A stretch of DNA of 64,000 bases, taken from contig NZ_CP087112.1 of NCBI RefSeq assembly GCF_025643255.1, positions 186,001-250,000 on the forward strand. Reading direction: 5' to 3'. The position numbers were made by a program, and so were the translations under genes. Positions 29,366 to 39,025 of this stretch are shown here, piece by piece. Under the pieces are notes generated by a model. That model was not told the origin of the DNA, did no database searches, and saw only the letters and a list, made by a program, of their open reading frames with translations. How positions within the stretch are numbered: the first letter of the stretch is position 1; each line of letters opens with the position of its first letter. The stretch comes from Halomonas sp. 7T (GTDB lineage: Bacteria > Pseudomonadota > Gammaproteobacteria > Pseudomonadales > Halomonadaceae).

Positions 29366-30190
29366 ATGGCTGATCGTTATTGCGTCTTTGGCAACCCGAT
29401 TAAACACTCCAAATCATCGCTCATTCACGGTGAGTTTGGACGGCAAACCCAACAAGACATGACCTATACCAGTGAGCTAGCACCAATTGATGGTTTCGCT
29501 GCTGCTTGGCAGGCGTTTGTCGCAGAAGGTGGGCGTGGTGCCAACGTGACCGTGCCTTTCAAGGGAGACGCGTTTGCGCTGTGTGACACGCTGAGTCATC
29601 GCGCTGAGCGTGCCCAGGCGGTTAATACTCTGATTGTGGGAGGTAATGGCCGTACCTATGGTGATACGACGGACGGCGTGGGGCTAGTTCGCGACCTGGC
29701 GTATCACGGCGTGCCTGTTCAAGATAAACGTGTGTTGGTGATAGGCGCGGGCGGCGCCGTGCGCAGCGTGCTGGAACCGCTGCTGGCTGAAAAGCCCGAC
29801 GAGCTGGTGGTGGTGAATCGAACCGCAGAGAAAGCCATCCAGCTGGCGAAGGACTTTTCCGATCTGGGCGATGTGAAGGGTGGAGGGCTTGACGCCATAG
29901 AGGGTCAGTTTGATGTAGTAATTAATGGCACCAGCGCCAGCCTATCCGGTGATTTACCGCCGCTGCCTGACCAACTGTTTACCCCCCACGCCTGGGCATA
30001 TGACATGATGTACGGCGCCGAGCCAACGGTGTTTCTACAGTGGGCGGGGCCGCGTGGCGCCAAGCTGCTAGATGGGTTAGGGATGCTGGTAGAGCAGGCC
30101 GCAGAGTCGTTTTTCCTATGGCGTAATGTACGCCCGGACACCGCGCCGGTGCGCTCGCAGCTCAGGCAGTCGCTGAATTTTAGCGATTAA
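29366..30190 (+). CDS. aroE: Shikimate dehydrogenase (NADP+)
   Basis: A 274-residue enzyme reducing 3-dehydroshikimate to shikimate. The substrate site is seen in VFGNPIKHSKSSLIH and GANVTVPFKGDAF (catalytic lysine), and the NADP site in VLVIGAGGAVRSVLEPLL followed by VVNRTAEKA. Length matches E. coli AroE (272). AAGGAGG lies seven bases before the ATG, and only nine bases separate it from hemF, so the two are co-transcribed. An intrinsic terminator lies about 70 bases after the stop. Confidence 0.97.
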   Translation: MADRYCVFGNPIKHSKSSLIHGEFGRQTQQDMTYTSELAPIDGFAAAWQAFVAEGGRGANVTVPFKGDAFALCDTLSHRAERAQAVNTLIVGGNGRTYGDTTDGVGLVRDLAYHGVPVQDKRVLVIGAGGAVRSVLEPLLAEKPDELVVVNRTAEKAIQLAKDFSDLGDVKGGGLDAIEGQFDVVINGTSASLSGDLPPLPDQLFTPHAWAYDMMYGAEPTVFLQWAGPRGAKLLDGLGMLVEQAAESFFLWRNVRPDTAPVRSQLRQSLNFSD

Positions 30191-30257
30191 TGCTTCTATC
30201 GGTTAATGCTTCTGTGTATGAAGGCATGGATCGCCAAAAGAGCAGTGGATAATAAAT

Positions 30258-30285
30258 AAAGGGGCAGCTTGGTAGCTGCCCCTTT
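30258..30285. terminator. Bidirectional intrinsic terminator between aroE and the 85-residue protein
   Basis: AAAGGGGCAGC (30258-30268) pairs exactly with GCTGCCCCTTT (30275-30285) around a 6-base loop, with A- and T-runs at the outer ends. It can stop transcripts from both convergent sides. Confidence 0.8.
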
Positions 30286-30312
30286 ACTGTTGCTGGCGTT
30301 ATTGCGCGGTGT

Positions 30313-30570
30313 TTAACGGCGCTTGGTATAAAACCCTACCATGCACATCGCCAGCCCCAATACAGACATGAGCATGCCTCCGTTGACCAGCAGCGGCGAG
30401 CGCTCAAGCCAGGACACAAACGGCTGGGGCGTATCGCGGCAGGTGCTTTCGATGTAGTCCCAGTAGCCACCATCAAGTTGGCAGGCGCGTACATCGCCAA
30501 GTTCCCAAAAAAAGACGCCCATTAGTACTAAAAGGGGCAGTACCAGCAGCAGTAAACCAAGTCGAATCAT
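30313..30570 (-). CDS. Small two-helix membrane protein, unknown function
   Basis: An 85-residue protein with one hydrophobic helix at residues 3-24 and a second at about 60-80. A short loop between them holds two cysteines (RACQLDGG and ESTCRDTP) that could form a disulfide outside the membrane. The end is basic (YTKRR). I do not recognise the family. The ATG is 22 bases after the stop of the M48 peptidase gene on the same strand, so the two may form a unit. Confidence 0.6.
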   Translation of the reverse strand: MIRLGLLLLVLPLLVLMGVFFWELGDVRACQLDGGYWDYIESTCRDTPQPFVSWLERSPLLVNGGMLMSVLGLAMCMVGFYTKRR

Positions 30571-30592
30571 TCAAACCTCTGATGTGGGCCGC

Positions 30593-31396
30593 TTAAGGGC
30601 GTGGGCAGTTAGACGTGCGCCCACTGTTACGTGCCTGTTCGTAGCTTGTCAGCGCTTGATCCATATTCGCTTGAAGCCCCTGGATGCGCTGGCCTTGGCT
30701 GGGGTGGGTAGACATCCAGGCGGGCGGTGCGCCACCGCCAGACGCTGCCTGCATATTCTCCCATAGCGTGATGCTTTCCCGCGGGTCGAAACCGGCCTGG
30801 GCCATCAGCTGTAGGCCAATAACATCTGCTTCGCTTTCATGGCGGCGTGAGAAGGGGAGCGCAATGCCGTACTCAGCCCCCATGCCCAGCACGCCCATTA
30901 ACTGCTGGCCGCCGGGAGACTGCATGCCTGACGCGCTGGAAATGACCGATAAACCCAGCGACGTGGCGCTTTGGGTAGAGGCGCGCTCGTTGGCATGGTT
31001 AGCAATTACATGGCCGATCTCGTGGCCGACCACCGAGGCGAGCTGATTCTGATTGGTGGCTATATTCAACATGCCCGTGTTAACACCCATGTAGCCGCCG
31101 GGTAGCGCAAACGCGTTCGGCTGCTCGGACTCAAACACACGAATTTGCCAGTCGAGGCTGCGCTGCTCAGCGGGGAGTACGTCAACAATCGCGTTGGTTA
31201 TACACTGAACGTAACGGTGACTTGCCTGATCAGCGGTGGGTATATCTTGTTGATACTGAGCAAAGGCCTGTTGGCCCATTTGGTTGAGCTGGTCATGTGA
31301 GAGCAGTAACAGCTGTGAACGGCCGGTGGGAGAGGTCGCACATGCCGCAATGGAGGCACACAGCGCAGTAATGGCCAAGGGACGAAGCCAACGCAT
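30593..31396 (-). CDS. M48-family metallopeptidase, lipoprotein
   Basis: A 267-residue envelope peptidase. The N-terminus is a lipoprotein signal (hydrophobic stretch then SIAACATSP, Cys about residue 19). The zinc motif HExxH is in VVGHEIGHVIANHANERAS, and the third ligand lies in RRHESEADVIGLQLMAQAGFD. It resembles the E. coli LoiP/YcaL group of outer-membrane Zn proteases that act in envelope quality control; it lacks the TPR tail of BepA. The family is certain, the paralogue is not. Confidence 0.88.
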   Translation of the reverse strand: MRWLRPLAITALCASIAACATSPTGRSQLLLLSHDQLNQMGQQAFAQYQQDIPTADQASHRYVQCITNAIVDVLPAEQRSLDWQIRVFESEQPNAFALPGGYMGVNTGMLNIATNQNQLASVVGHEIGHVIANHANERASTQSATSLGLSVISSASGMQSPGGQQLMGVLGMGAEYGIALPFSRRHESEADVIGLQLMAQAGFDPRESITLWENMQAASGGGAPPAWMSTHPSQGQRIQGLQANMDQALTSYEQARNSGRTSNCPRP

Positions 31397-31496
31397 AGAC
31401 GGTTTCCTTATAGACGAGCGGGGATCCTTGCCGACAAGATAACCACTGTCGGTGGTAAATCAAACCCCCTTATCATAACTCACTCCGAGGATCACG

Positions 31497-32366
31497 ATGG
31501 ATGCTGAATTGAGTCAACGCCTTACACGGCTATTAGATCATGTTGATCACTGGCTGCCCCCTGCACCCACACCGGTGGATTGGAGCACTCACATCGCCGC
31601 TATCTGGCAACGCCACCCACTTGGGGGCTGGCTAGTGCCGGTACCGCCCCGCGATACGCTGACACTGGATGACCTTCTCGGTATTGAGCGGCAAAAATTA
31701 GCCCTGCTTGATAACACGCGGGCATTTCTACAAGGGCTCCCCGCTAACCATGCCCTGCTGTGGGGTTCTAGGGGAAGCGGAAAGTCATCCATTATACGCG
31801 CGCTGCTTAACTCCCTAGCCGAGGAGGGGCTTCGCTTGATCCAGGTAGACCGCCATGATCTTTGTAGTCTACCGCTGCTCGTGGAGCAGTTACGTCATCA
31901 GCCGCAGCGCTTTGTGGTGTATTGCGATGATCTCTCTTTTGAGGGTAACGATGATGCTTATAAAGCGCTTAAAAGCGTGGTGGATGGCGCCTTAACCGGG
32001 CCGCCGGATAATGTGTTGCTCTATGCCACGTCGAATCGCCGCCATTTGTTGCCGGAGTCCATGGATGACAATAGTGGCAGCCGTTTGGTTGGCGAGGAGT
32101 TGCACCATGGCGATGCAGTGGAAGAGAAGATTTCGCTCTCTGACCGGTTCGGATTATGGCTGGGATTCCATCCCTTCAGCCAAGCAACGTACCTTGAGGT
32201 GTGTCAGCACTGGGTTAGCCACCTTGGTCAACCGCAGGATTGGAGCGATGCGACAAAAGCTGAGGCTATTCGCTTCGCCACCCTAAGGGGAGGGCGAAGC
32301 GGCCGCACCGCATGGCAGTTCGCGGCCCACTGGGTAGGCCGCAAGCGGCTTCAAGAGAAGGGATAG
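31497..32366 (+). CDS. DUF815 AAA-type ATPase
   Basis: A 289-residue P-loop ATPase of the DUF815 family. Walker A is ALLWGSRGSGKSSIIRALL at about residues 83-101, Walker B is FVVYCDDLSFEG near 138-149, and sensor 1 is VLLYATSNRRHLLPE. The family is widespread in proteobacteria and placed with AAA+ proteins, but no cellular role is established. The start is preceded by GAGG. It is divergent from the M48 gene with 100 bases between. Confidence 0.85.
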   Translation: MDAELSQRLTRLLDHVDHWLPPAPTPVDWSTHIAAIWQRHPLGGWLVPVPPRDTLTLDDLLGIERQKLALLDNTRAFLQGLPANHALLWGSRGSGKSSIIRALLNSLAEEGLRLIQVDRHDLCSLPLLVEQLRHQPQRFVVYCDDLSFEGNDDAYKALKSVVDGALTGPPDNVLLYATSNRRHLLPESMDDNSGSRLVGEELHHGDAVEEKISLSDRFGLWLGFHPFSQATYLEVCQHWVSHLGQPQDWSDATKAEAIRFATLRGGRSGRTAWQFAAHWVGRKRLQEKG

Positions 32367-32402
32367 CCGAGAAAAGTGAGCGCCTCTTCCACGGCCTAAC
32401 GA

Positions 32403-33017
32403 TTAGCGTTGGGGAATCAGCTGACCATCAGCCCCAACGTTGAGGCGAAGGGTGGGCGTGAAGAGACCTGATGGTAGCGTCATGCCCAAGCCGCGCAGAT
32501 CGCCAGGGGTGATGGCTAGCTCGCTACCGGCAGGCAGCTCGCCTTGCGATGCCAATTGGCTGGCAAGGTCTATCATCGGCCGCATCCGCTGTGGGTCAGT
32601 GGCAAGAATATCGAAGGCCACCGGCAGGCGCAGTTTGGCATCGTCGCCTGGGGTTAGCATCACATCCTGTTGATACTGGCCATTTACGGGGTCGACTCCC
32701 GGCATATCCAGCGTCCAGCGAAAGCCGGACATCTCAACGGCAGGCATGCCAGCTGGCAGCCCTAGGCCCATCGCCAGCGTCGCCTGAATAGGCAAGCTAC
32801 CGGCGCCAAGGCTAGAAGCAATCAGGCTGGTTAAATCGCTGGTATCAAGCCCTGCCTGAACGCTGTAGGGACCAATGCGCACTTCTTCAATGCCCAGTGA
32901 GGTAACGGCTAAGCGAAAAGCAAACAAACCCGTTTGGGGTAGCGCCAGGCAGCCAGTTAAAAGGCTTGCCATGGTTAACATCGCAAATCCGCGCCAGCGG
33001 CTAACGGCAGTTATCAT
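32403..33017 (-). CDS. DUF1439 lipoprotein (YceB-like)
   Basis: A 204-residue protein with a lipoprotein signal: basic start, hydrophobic stretch FAMLTMASLLTGCLALPQTG with the lipobox Cys near residue 23. The rest is beta-rich and resembles DUF1439 proteins such as E. coli YceB, whose fold is related to lipid-binding tubular domains. No function is known. A strong AGGAGGGAG ribosome site precedes the ATG. It is convergent with the DUF815 gene. Confidence 0.65.
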   Translation of the reverse strand: MITAVSRWRGFAMLTMASLLTGCLALPQTGLFAFRLAVTSLGIEEVRIGPYSVQAGLDTSDLTSLIASSLGAGSLPIQATLAMGLGLPAGMPAVEMSGFRWTLDMPGVDPVNGQYQQDVMLTPGDDAKLRLPVAFDILATDPQRMRPMIDLASQLASQGELPAGSELAITPGDLRGLGMTLPSGLFTPTLRLNVGADGQLIPQR

Positions 33018-33132
33018 AAAACTCCCTCCTAGGAAGGGCTAAGATTCAGGGTGAGGCAAGGCTGAAAAGCGCGGCTATTTGAGGGCTAGCGCGCGCATCT
33101 GTCAAGCTAATTTGCTAACACCTCTTACCACT

Positions 33133-33163
33133 AAAAACGCCTGCTGGATTGCTCCAGCAGGCG
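33133..33163 (-). terminator. Intrinsic terminator downstream of der
   Basis: CGCCTGCTGGA (33138-33148) pairs exactly with TCCAGCAGGCG (33153-33163) around a 4-base loop; on the minus strand TTTTT follows. It closes the long der-side operon. Confidence 0.85.
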
Positions 33164-33203
33164 TTTGCTACATCCGCGTAGGCGGTGCGACCGTTATCCA
33201 GGC

Positions 33204-34607
33204 TCAGCGACGGCTTTTGCGCGCTTCTTTGGTGCGGTTAAGCTCGCGTTTTTTAGCCTTCTCTTTATCGCTGGCGCCCGCCATATGGTCGAACGGGTTG
33301 TCGCCCGTCCGGAATTCAAAGCGCATTGGCGTGCCGCGTACCTTTAACACTTTGCGGAAGGTGTTGGTCAGGTAGCGACGGTACGCCTCAGGCAGCGACG
33401 CGGTTTGATTGCCGTGTACCACAATGATTGGTGGATTGCTGCCGCCCTGGTGGGCCATGCGCAGCTTAATGCGGCGGCCATTCACCATGGGAGGCGGATG
33501 CTGGCTTACGGCGTCTTGCAGCAGCGTGGTGAGGCGGTTGGTCGACCAGTGCGCATTAGCGGCGTTAAAGGCGCGCTCAATGGACGGGTACAAATCGCCC
33601 ACCGCCGTACCGTGCAACGCTGAGATAAAGTGTATTTCGGCGTAGTCGGCAAAGCCCAGGCGGCGTTTGATTTCCGCGCGCATCTTCTCTTTAGCCTCGC
33701 TCTCAAGGCCATCCCACTTATTAATGGCCAGCACTAGCGCTCGGCCGGTGGTCAGCACGTAGTCCAGCAGGTGTAAGTCCTGCTCGACAAGACCGCTGCG
33801 GGCATCCAGCACCATCACCGCCACGTGGCTCTCTTTGATCGCATCCAGCGTTTTGATGATCGAGAACTTTTCGGCGATTTCACGCACGTTCTTACGCCGC
33901 CGAATACCGGCAGTGTCGATCAGTACGTACGGCTTGCCGTTGCGTTCAAAAGGAATTTCGATGGCGTCACGGGTGGTGCCTGCTTCATCAAACACCACCA
34001 CACGCTCTTCGCCGAGCAGACGGTTCACCAGCGTGGATTTGCCCACGTTCGGACGGCCAATCACGCCAATACGAATGCCTTTACTGCCGGTATCCGCAGG
34101 AATACTGGCGTCGCGCTCGGGGTATGGCTCCAGCACCGTATCGATCAGTAGCGATACGTTGCGTCCATGGGCGGCGGCGATTGGCCAGGGGTCTCCCAAA
34201 CCAAGCTTCCAGAAGTCGGCCATGGCCGAATGCTCTTCCAAACCGTCGGTTTTATTGACCACTAACCAGGTCTTTTTCTGGTTAACCCGCAGATGGTTGG
34301 CAATCGCTTCGTCAGCGACGTTTAGCCCTGCCCGCGCATCAACCAAAAACAGCACAATATCGGCTTCATCGATAGCGGCTAACGACTGCTCAGCCATCGC
34401 CGCATCAATGCCTTCTTCATCACCGCTAATACCGCCTGTATCAATCACGGTATACGACTTGCCGCCCAACATGCCATTGCCATATTTGCGGTCACGAGTG
34501 AGGCCAGGAAAATCAGCCACGAGCGCATCACGCGAACGCGTCAGGCGGTTAAACAGCGTCGATTTACCCACGTTGGGTCGACCGACTAAAGCAATGACGG
34601 GTGTCAT
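33204..34607 (-). CDS. der: Ribosome biogenesis GTPase Der (EngA)
   Basis: A 467-residue double GTPase needed for maturation of the 50S subunit. The first G domain starts [18 protein letters not shown], with [11 protein letters not shown] (G3) and VVNKTDGLE (G4). The second starts [19 protein letters not shown] near residue 183, with DTAGIRRR and [12 protein letters not shown]-like domain follows, ending in a basic tail ([16 protein letters not shown]). It overlaps bamB by about 4 bases and is the last gene of the block. Confidence 0.97.
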   Translation of the reverse strand: MTPVIALVGRPNVGKSTLFNRLTRSRDALVADFPGLTRDRKYGNGMLGGKSYTVIDTGGISGDEEGIDAAMAEQSLAAIDEADIVLFLVDARAGLNVADEAIANHLRVNQKKTWLVVNKTDGLEEHSAMADFWKLGLGDPWPIAAAHGRNVSLLIDTVLEPYPERDASIPADTGSKGIRIGVIGRPNVGKSTLVNRLLGEERVVVFDEAGTTRDAIEIPFERNGKPYVLIDTAGIRRRKNVREIAEKFSIIKTLDAIKESHVAVMVLDARSGLVEQDLHLLDYVLTTGRALVLAINKWDGLESEAKEKMRAEIKRRLGFADYAEIHFISALHGTAVGDLYPSIERAFNAANAHWSTNRLTTLLQDAVSQHPPPMVNGRRIKLRMAHQGGSNPPIIVVHGNQTASLPEAYRRYLTNTFRKVLKVRGTPMRFEFRTGDNPFDHMAGASDKEKAKKRELNRTKEARKSRR

Positions 34608-35785
34608 GGAGTTACTTCCAGGGTTTCCAGGCGACCATTATTCGCCTGAACATGAATGATGTTGCCTTCGGTGACCGGGCGCACGCTAATACCTGAGCGG
34701 TGCACACGGGTACGGCCGACGATATCGCCTTCACGCGCGTCGATCAGGTGCACGTAGCCTTCAAAGTCGCCTAGTACCAGGCGTCCGTCAGCGAAGGCAG
34801 GCGCCGTTAGCCAGCGGTCTTCTAAGTTGTTGTTGCGCCAAATTTCTTGGCCAGTATTAGCATCCAGGGCAACGACCTGGCTGTTATCGGTAACAACAAA
34901 CAGGAAGTTGCCTACCAGGATGGGCGTGTGGCGGCTAGACAGGTTGCTCTCCCACAGCACGCCACCTTGGGTAGCTTCAAGGGCGACGACGCGGCCGTTA
35001 TAGCTGGTGACAAACAAGCGGCCATCCGGGCTTAGCACCGGTTGTCCCGATAGGTCGACCAGGCGCTCAACATCGCTGCGCCCTTGTGGCGTGGCAATTT
35101 GCATGTCCCAAAGCGGCTGCCCGTTGCGGTTATCCAGGGTGGCTAAACGACCATTGGCCATGCCGACAAAGGTAACGGGGTCGATCACCATGGGCGTGCC
35201 GGTGCCGCGAAGCGTTAACGAAGGCTGCGAGCTGGTATACACCCAGCGCTCTTGGCCGCTCGCCCTATCTAGCGCGGTGACCTGACCATCGATGCTTTGT
35301 ACCAGCAGTAGCTGCTGGTTGGCCTGCGGGGCGGCCAGCACTTCGCTAGAGACCCGAGCGCGCCAGTTGATGCTGCCATCGCGTTGGTCGAGGGCAATCA
35401 CTTCACCGTTGCGGGTGCCTAGGTAGACGTTGCCTGCCACCGCATTTAGAGCGCTGGAAACAGGCGTGTCCAGCTCGGTTTGCCATTCGCGCTCACCGTT
35501 ATTGGCGTTGAGTGCCATTACCAGGCCTGTGGCGTCAGCGGCAAATACCGTATTGCCTTCACGGGAGGGAGCGATGGGGTAGCGTGCGCGGCCTAAGCCA
35601 TCGCCGACGTTTCTACGCCACACGCTATCCAGCGATGACGTCTCGTCAAAGCTGCGTAGCTCTTTCGGCGTATAGGCAGGCTCTTCTTTATTTGCACACC
35701 CGGCTAACAAGGCTAAGGCCGTTGCACCCAGCGCCATGCGTAGCCACTGCTTGGAAAATAGCGGTCTTGCCAGACTATGGTTCAT
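34604..35785 (-). CDS. bamB: Outer membrane protein assembly factor BamB
   Basis: A 393-residue lipoprotein of the BAM complex, which inserts beta-barrel proteins into the outer membrane. The lipobox is [13 protein letters not shown] with Cys near residue 30. Beyond it lies an eight-bladed propeller built from PQQ-like repeats, seen as recurring GxVxALDxxxGxxxW motifs (for example [45 protein letters not shown]). A GTG one codon upstream is also possible; the ATG overlapping the yfgM stop was chosen. The order yfgM-bamB-der is the standard arrangement. Confidence 0.95.
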   Translation of the reverse strand: MNHSLARPLFSKQWLRMALGATALALLAGCANKEEPAYTPKELRSFDETSSLDSVWRRNVGDGLGRARYPIAPSREGNTVFAADATGLVMALNANNGEREWQTELDTPVSSALNAVAGNVYLGTRNGEVIALDQRDGSINWRARVSSEVLAAPQANQQLLLVQSIDGQVTALDRASGQERWVYTSSQPSLTLRGTGTPMVIDPVTFVGMANGRLATLDNRNGQPLWDMQIATPQGRSDVERLVDLSGQPVLSPDGRLFVTSYNGRVVALEATQGGVLWESNLSSRHTPILVGNFLFVVTDNSQVVALDANTGQEIWRNNNLEDRWLTAPAFADGRLVLGDFEGYVHLIDAREGDIVGRTRVHRSGISVRPVTEGNIIHVQANNGRLETLEVTP

Positions 35786-36444
35786 CACTGTGTCGCCTCC
35801 TCAGCGCCAAGGTCGTCAAGCTTAAACTGTACGCCATAGAGGGCCTGGTTTTGGGTTTGGGCCAGATCTAGCGCGGTTTGCCAAGCGTCACGCGCTTGCT
35901 CTGTGTCGCCCAGCGCTGCATAGGCGTCGCCCCGTACATTAGCCTGCTGGGCGGCGAGCGACTCTGTGATCGGTTCATCAAGCAGGCTTAGCGCAGCGTC
36001 TGGGTTGCCATCAGCGACTTCGATCCGCGCTAAGCGCAGCCAAGCAAGGCTTTGTACGAAGGGCCGCGAGGAACTGTTGGCCAGGCTCTCTAGGGACGTT
36101 TTTGCGTCGCGTAGATTGTCTTGCTGTACGGCAAGGCGCGCATCCAACAGCAGCCCTAGCTCGGCGTATAGCGTATTACCATGCTCGTCATTAAGCTCGC
36201 TGATTAACGTGCGGGCGGTAGCCAGCTCATCATCTTCTAATGCGTTGCCCGCTGCCATATTCACCAGCTGTTGGTAGCGGGCAGAGGCGGCTTCTGCCTG
36301 GCCTTCCTGGTAGTTTTGCCAGGCATTCCAGCCAAACACCCCCGCTGCTGCAAGCACGGCGCCTGCAATAAGAGAGGTTCCATTCTCTTTCCACCAGCGC
36401 TTGATGACATCAAGCTGCTCTTCTTCGCTTCTCAGCTCCGCCAC
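35785..36444 (-). CDS. yfgM: YfgM-like tetratricopeptide inner-membrane protein
   Basis: A 219-residue single-pass membrane protein. The cytosolic N-terminus (EEEQLDVIKRWWKENGTSLIAG) leads into a hydrophobic helix (AVLAAAGVFGWNAWQ) and a periplasmic TPR region. YfgM in E. coli associates with the PpiD chaperone and the Sec translocon. The start is GTG, with AGGAGG six bases upstream. It sits between hisS and bamB as in most gammaproteobacteria. Confidence 0.92.
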   Translation of the reverse strand: MAELRSEEEQLDVIKRWWKENGTSLIAGAVLAAAGVFGWNAWQNYQEGQAEAASARYQQLVNMAAGNALEDDELATARTLISELNDEHGNTLYAELGLLLDARLAVQQDNLRDAKTSLESLANSSSRPFVQSLAWLRLARIEVADGNPDAALSLLDEPITESLAAQQANVRGDAYAALGDTEQARDAWQTALDLAQTQNQALYGVQFKLDDLGAEEATQ

Positions 36445-36530
36445 GGGCGGCCTCCTGTGCTATGGCATAGCCGCGTAAGCGGCTAGCAAGTATTCATCTG
36501 CTGTTTTCATATCGCGTCACAGCAGTAGTG

Positions 36531-37826
36531 TTAATGGGTAATGAGTTCGCGCAACGTGGTTGCCAGTTCAGCGTAAGCCACACGCTGCTGCTCGCGCTCT
36601 TCGCGCAAAAACTTTAGCGTAACTGCGTTTTCAGCCAACTCGTCTTCGCCCAGCAGAACGGCAATGGGGGCAGAGCTTTTATCGGCTTTCTTCATGCGGC
36701 TTTTGAAACTGCCGCCACCGCAATGGAGCTGTAGCCGCAGGGCTGGAAGCTCACTGCGCAGCTGTTCTGCCAGAGTGAGTGCGGCCACCGTGGCGCTGTC
36801 GTCCATGGGCAGAAGGTAGACATCGCACCCGCCGAGCGCAGCGTCAGGCACCAAGTTGAGCGTTTCCAGCAGTAGCACCAGTCGCTCGATGCCCATGGCA
36901 AAGCCTACCGCCGGGGTGGGTTTGCCGCCAAGCTGTTCCACCAGGCCATCGTAGCGGCCCCCGGCGCAGACGGTGCCTTGGCTGCCCAGTGCCGTCGTGG
37001 TCCACTCAAACACCGTGCGACAGTAGTAGTCCAGGCCGCGCACGAGGCGAGGGTTGACCACATAAGAAATGTTCGCGGCGTCAAGCATCGCTTTTAGCTG
37101 CTCGAAATGATCCCGGGACTCATCGTCCAGGTGATCCATCAGCTGCGGGGCTGCATCGAGCATCTCGGCCATGGCTGGGTTTTTCGAGTCAAGAATACGC
37201 AGCGGGTTGCTGGTCAGACGCCGTTTAGAGTCTTCATCCAGCACGTCGTGGTGCTGTTCAAAGTAGGCCACCAGCTTATCGCGGTAGGCCGCGCGTGCTT
37301 CTGAGGAGCCTAATGAGTTGAGTTCTAGCGTGACGTGTTCTAACAGCCCCAGCTCACGCCATAGGCGGGCTGAGAGTAGGATCACTTCCGCGTCGATATC
37401 GGGGCCGTCAAAGCCGTAGGTTTCGACACCCACCTGATGGAACTGGCGGTAGCGACCCTTTTGCGGACGCTCGTGGCGGAACATCGGCCCTTGGTACCAA
37501 AGCCGCTGGGTTTGGTTATAGAGCAGGCCATGCTCCATGGCGGCACGCACACAGCTAGCAGTGCCTTCAGGGCGCAGCGTGAGGCTATCCCCATTACGGT
37601 CGTCAAACGTGTACATCTCTTTTTCGACGATATCGGTGACTTCACCAATCGAGCGGGCGAACAGAGCGGTTTGCTCGACAATCGGCGTGCGAATTTCATC
37701 AAAGCCATAGCGATGCATTAACTCACGAACGGTGGCCTCAAAAAATTGCCAGCGAGGACTGTCGCTGGGCAATAGGTCGTTCATACCACGAATCGCTTGA
37801 ATCTTTTTGGCGGCGGACTTACTCAA
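36531..37826 (-). CDS. hisS: Histidyl-tRNA synthetase
   Basis: A 431-residue class II aminoacyl-tRNA synthetase. The N-terminus [20 protein letters not shown], motif 2 region [21 protein letters not shown], the histidine-A signature [13 protein letters not shown] and motif 3 ([15 protein letters not shown]) are all present, followed by the anticodon-binding domain from about residue 330. The start codon is TTG, with AGGAG seven bases upstream; no ATG is better placed. It lies between ispG and yfgM. Confidence 0.97.
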   Translation of the reverse strand: MSKSAAKKIQAIRGMNDLLPSDSPRWQFFEATVRELMHRYGFDEIRTPIVEQTALFARSIGEVTDIVEKEMYTFDDRNGDSLTLRPEGTASCVRAAMEHGLLYNQTQRLWYQGPMFRHERPQKGRYRQFHQVGVETYGFDGPDIDAEVILLSARLWRELGLLEHVTLELNSLGSSEARAAYRDKLVAYFEQHHDVLDEDSKRRLTSNPLRILDSKNPAMAEMLDAAPQLMDHLDDESRDHFEQLKAMLDAANISYVVNPRLVRGLDYYCRTVFEWTTTALGSQGTVCAGGRYDGLVEQLGGKPTPAVGFAMGIERLVLLLETLNLVPDAALGGCDVYLLPMDDSATVAALTLAEQLRSELPALRLQLHCGGGSFKSRMKKADKSSAPIAVLLGEDELAENAVTLKFLREEREQQRVAYAELATTLRELITH

Positions 37827-37901
37827 TGAAAACTCCTTGTATGGGAGGCAGCGTGGGGCGAGCGATCACCTGTCGCCCCCGCTAGGCAGTCTGGCTCGGC
37901 A

Positions 37902-39017
37902 CTAAACGCTGCGAGCGATCATGTCATCTTGCTGCTGCTGTTTTTGACGCACTTTGTCACGAATTAACTTCTCTAAGTCGTCCACAAGATGGTCATTGCG
38001 CAGCTTGCTGGCGGGTTTGCCGTCGATATACACCAAGTTGGCAGGGGAGCCGCCGGTCAGGCCGATATCCGTCTCTTTTGCTTCACCAGGGCCGTTCACG
38101 ACACAGCCAATCACTGAAACATCCAGTGGTGTCATCACGTCTTCCAGGCGCTCCTCGAGTTGGTTCATGGTGCTGATAACATCAAAATTTTGCCGCGAGC
38201 AGCTAGGGCAGGCTATAAAATTGATGCCTTTAGAACGCAGTTTGAGGCTCTTGAGCATATCAAAGCCGACTTTAATTTCTTCGACCGGGTCAGCCGCCAG
38301 GGAAACACGAATGGTATCGCCGATACCGTCCATCAACAGCATACCAAGACCGATAGACGACTTGACGGTGCCGGCGCGCAGCCCGCCCGCTTCGGTAATA
38401 CCCAGGTGTAGCGGTTGCTCAATACGCGTAGCCAAGTCGCGGTAGGCCGCTACGGCCATAAACACATCCGAGGCTTTTACGCTGACTTTAAATTCTTGGA
38501 AGTCTAGGCGATCCAGATAGTCGATATGACGCATGGCAGACTCGACCAGCGCAGCGGGCGTAGGCTCGCCGTACTTTTTCTGCAGGTCTTTCTCTAGCGA
38601 ACCGGCATTGACCCCAATACGGATGGGAATGCCGTGGTCACGAGCGGCACTGACAACGGCACGCACGCGATCTTCGCGACCAATATTTCCAGGGTTGATG
38701 CGCAGGCAGTCCACACCCAGCTCGGCAACGCGCAGCGCGATTTTGTAATCAAAATGAATGTCGGCCACGAGCGGGACATTGACGAGCTTCTTGATCTGGC
38801 CAAACGCTTCAGCAGCATCCATATCGGGCACGGAAACCCGCACGATATCGGCACCGGCCTTTTCCAACTGCTGAATTTGCGCCACCGTGGCGGCGACATC
38901 CAATGTGTTGGTATTGGTCATGCTTTGGACGGCGATCGGTGCATCGCCACCTACGGCGACGTTGCCAACATGAATTTGGCGAGAAAAGCGGCGTTTAATG
39001 GGAGAAGGGGCGTGCAT
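37902..39017 (-). CDS. ispG: (E)-4-Hydroxy-3-methylbut-2-enyl-diphosphate synthase
   Basis: A 371-residue 4Fe-4S enzyme of the MEP isoprenoid pathway, reducing the cyclic diphosphate MEcPP to HMBPP. The TIM-barrel half begins with [18 protein letters not shown]; the cluster cysteines lie in [14 protein letters not shown] and [19 protein letters not shown] at 39029 is in frame, but its ribosome site would touch the codon. The ATG at 39017 gives [18 protein letters not shown], which aligns with E. coli IspG. It follows rodZ directly. Confidence 0.96.
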   Translation of the reverse strand: MHAPSPIKRRFSRQIHVGNVAVGGDAPIAVQSMTNTNTLDVAATVAQIQQLEKAGADIVRVSVPDMDAAEAFGQIKKLVNVPLVADIHFDYKIALRVAELGVDCLRINPGNIGREDRVRAVVSAARDHGIPIRIGVNAGSLEKDLQKKYGEPTPAALVESAMRHIDYLDRLDFQEFKVSVKASDVFMAVAAYRDLATRIEQPLHLGITEAGGLRAGTVKSSIGLGMLLMDGIGDTIRVSLAADPVEEIKVGFDMLKSLKLRSKGINFIACPSCSRQNFDVISTMNQLEERLEDVMTPLDVSVIGCVVNGPGEAKETDIGLTGGSPANLVYIDGKPASKLRNDHLVDDLEKLIRDKVRQKQQQQDDMIARSV

Positions 39018-39025
39018 AAGACGGG

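Noticed and set aside
33835..34659. 274-codon plus-strand open frame
   Set aside because: It lies wholly opposite der and the end of bamB and shows low-complexity Ser/Arg/Pro composition with no domain.
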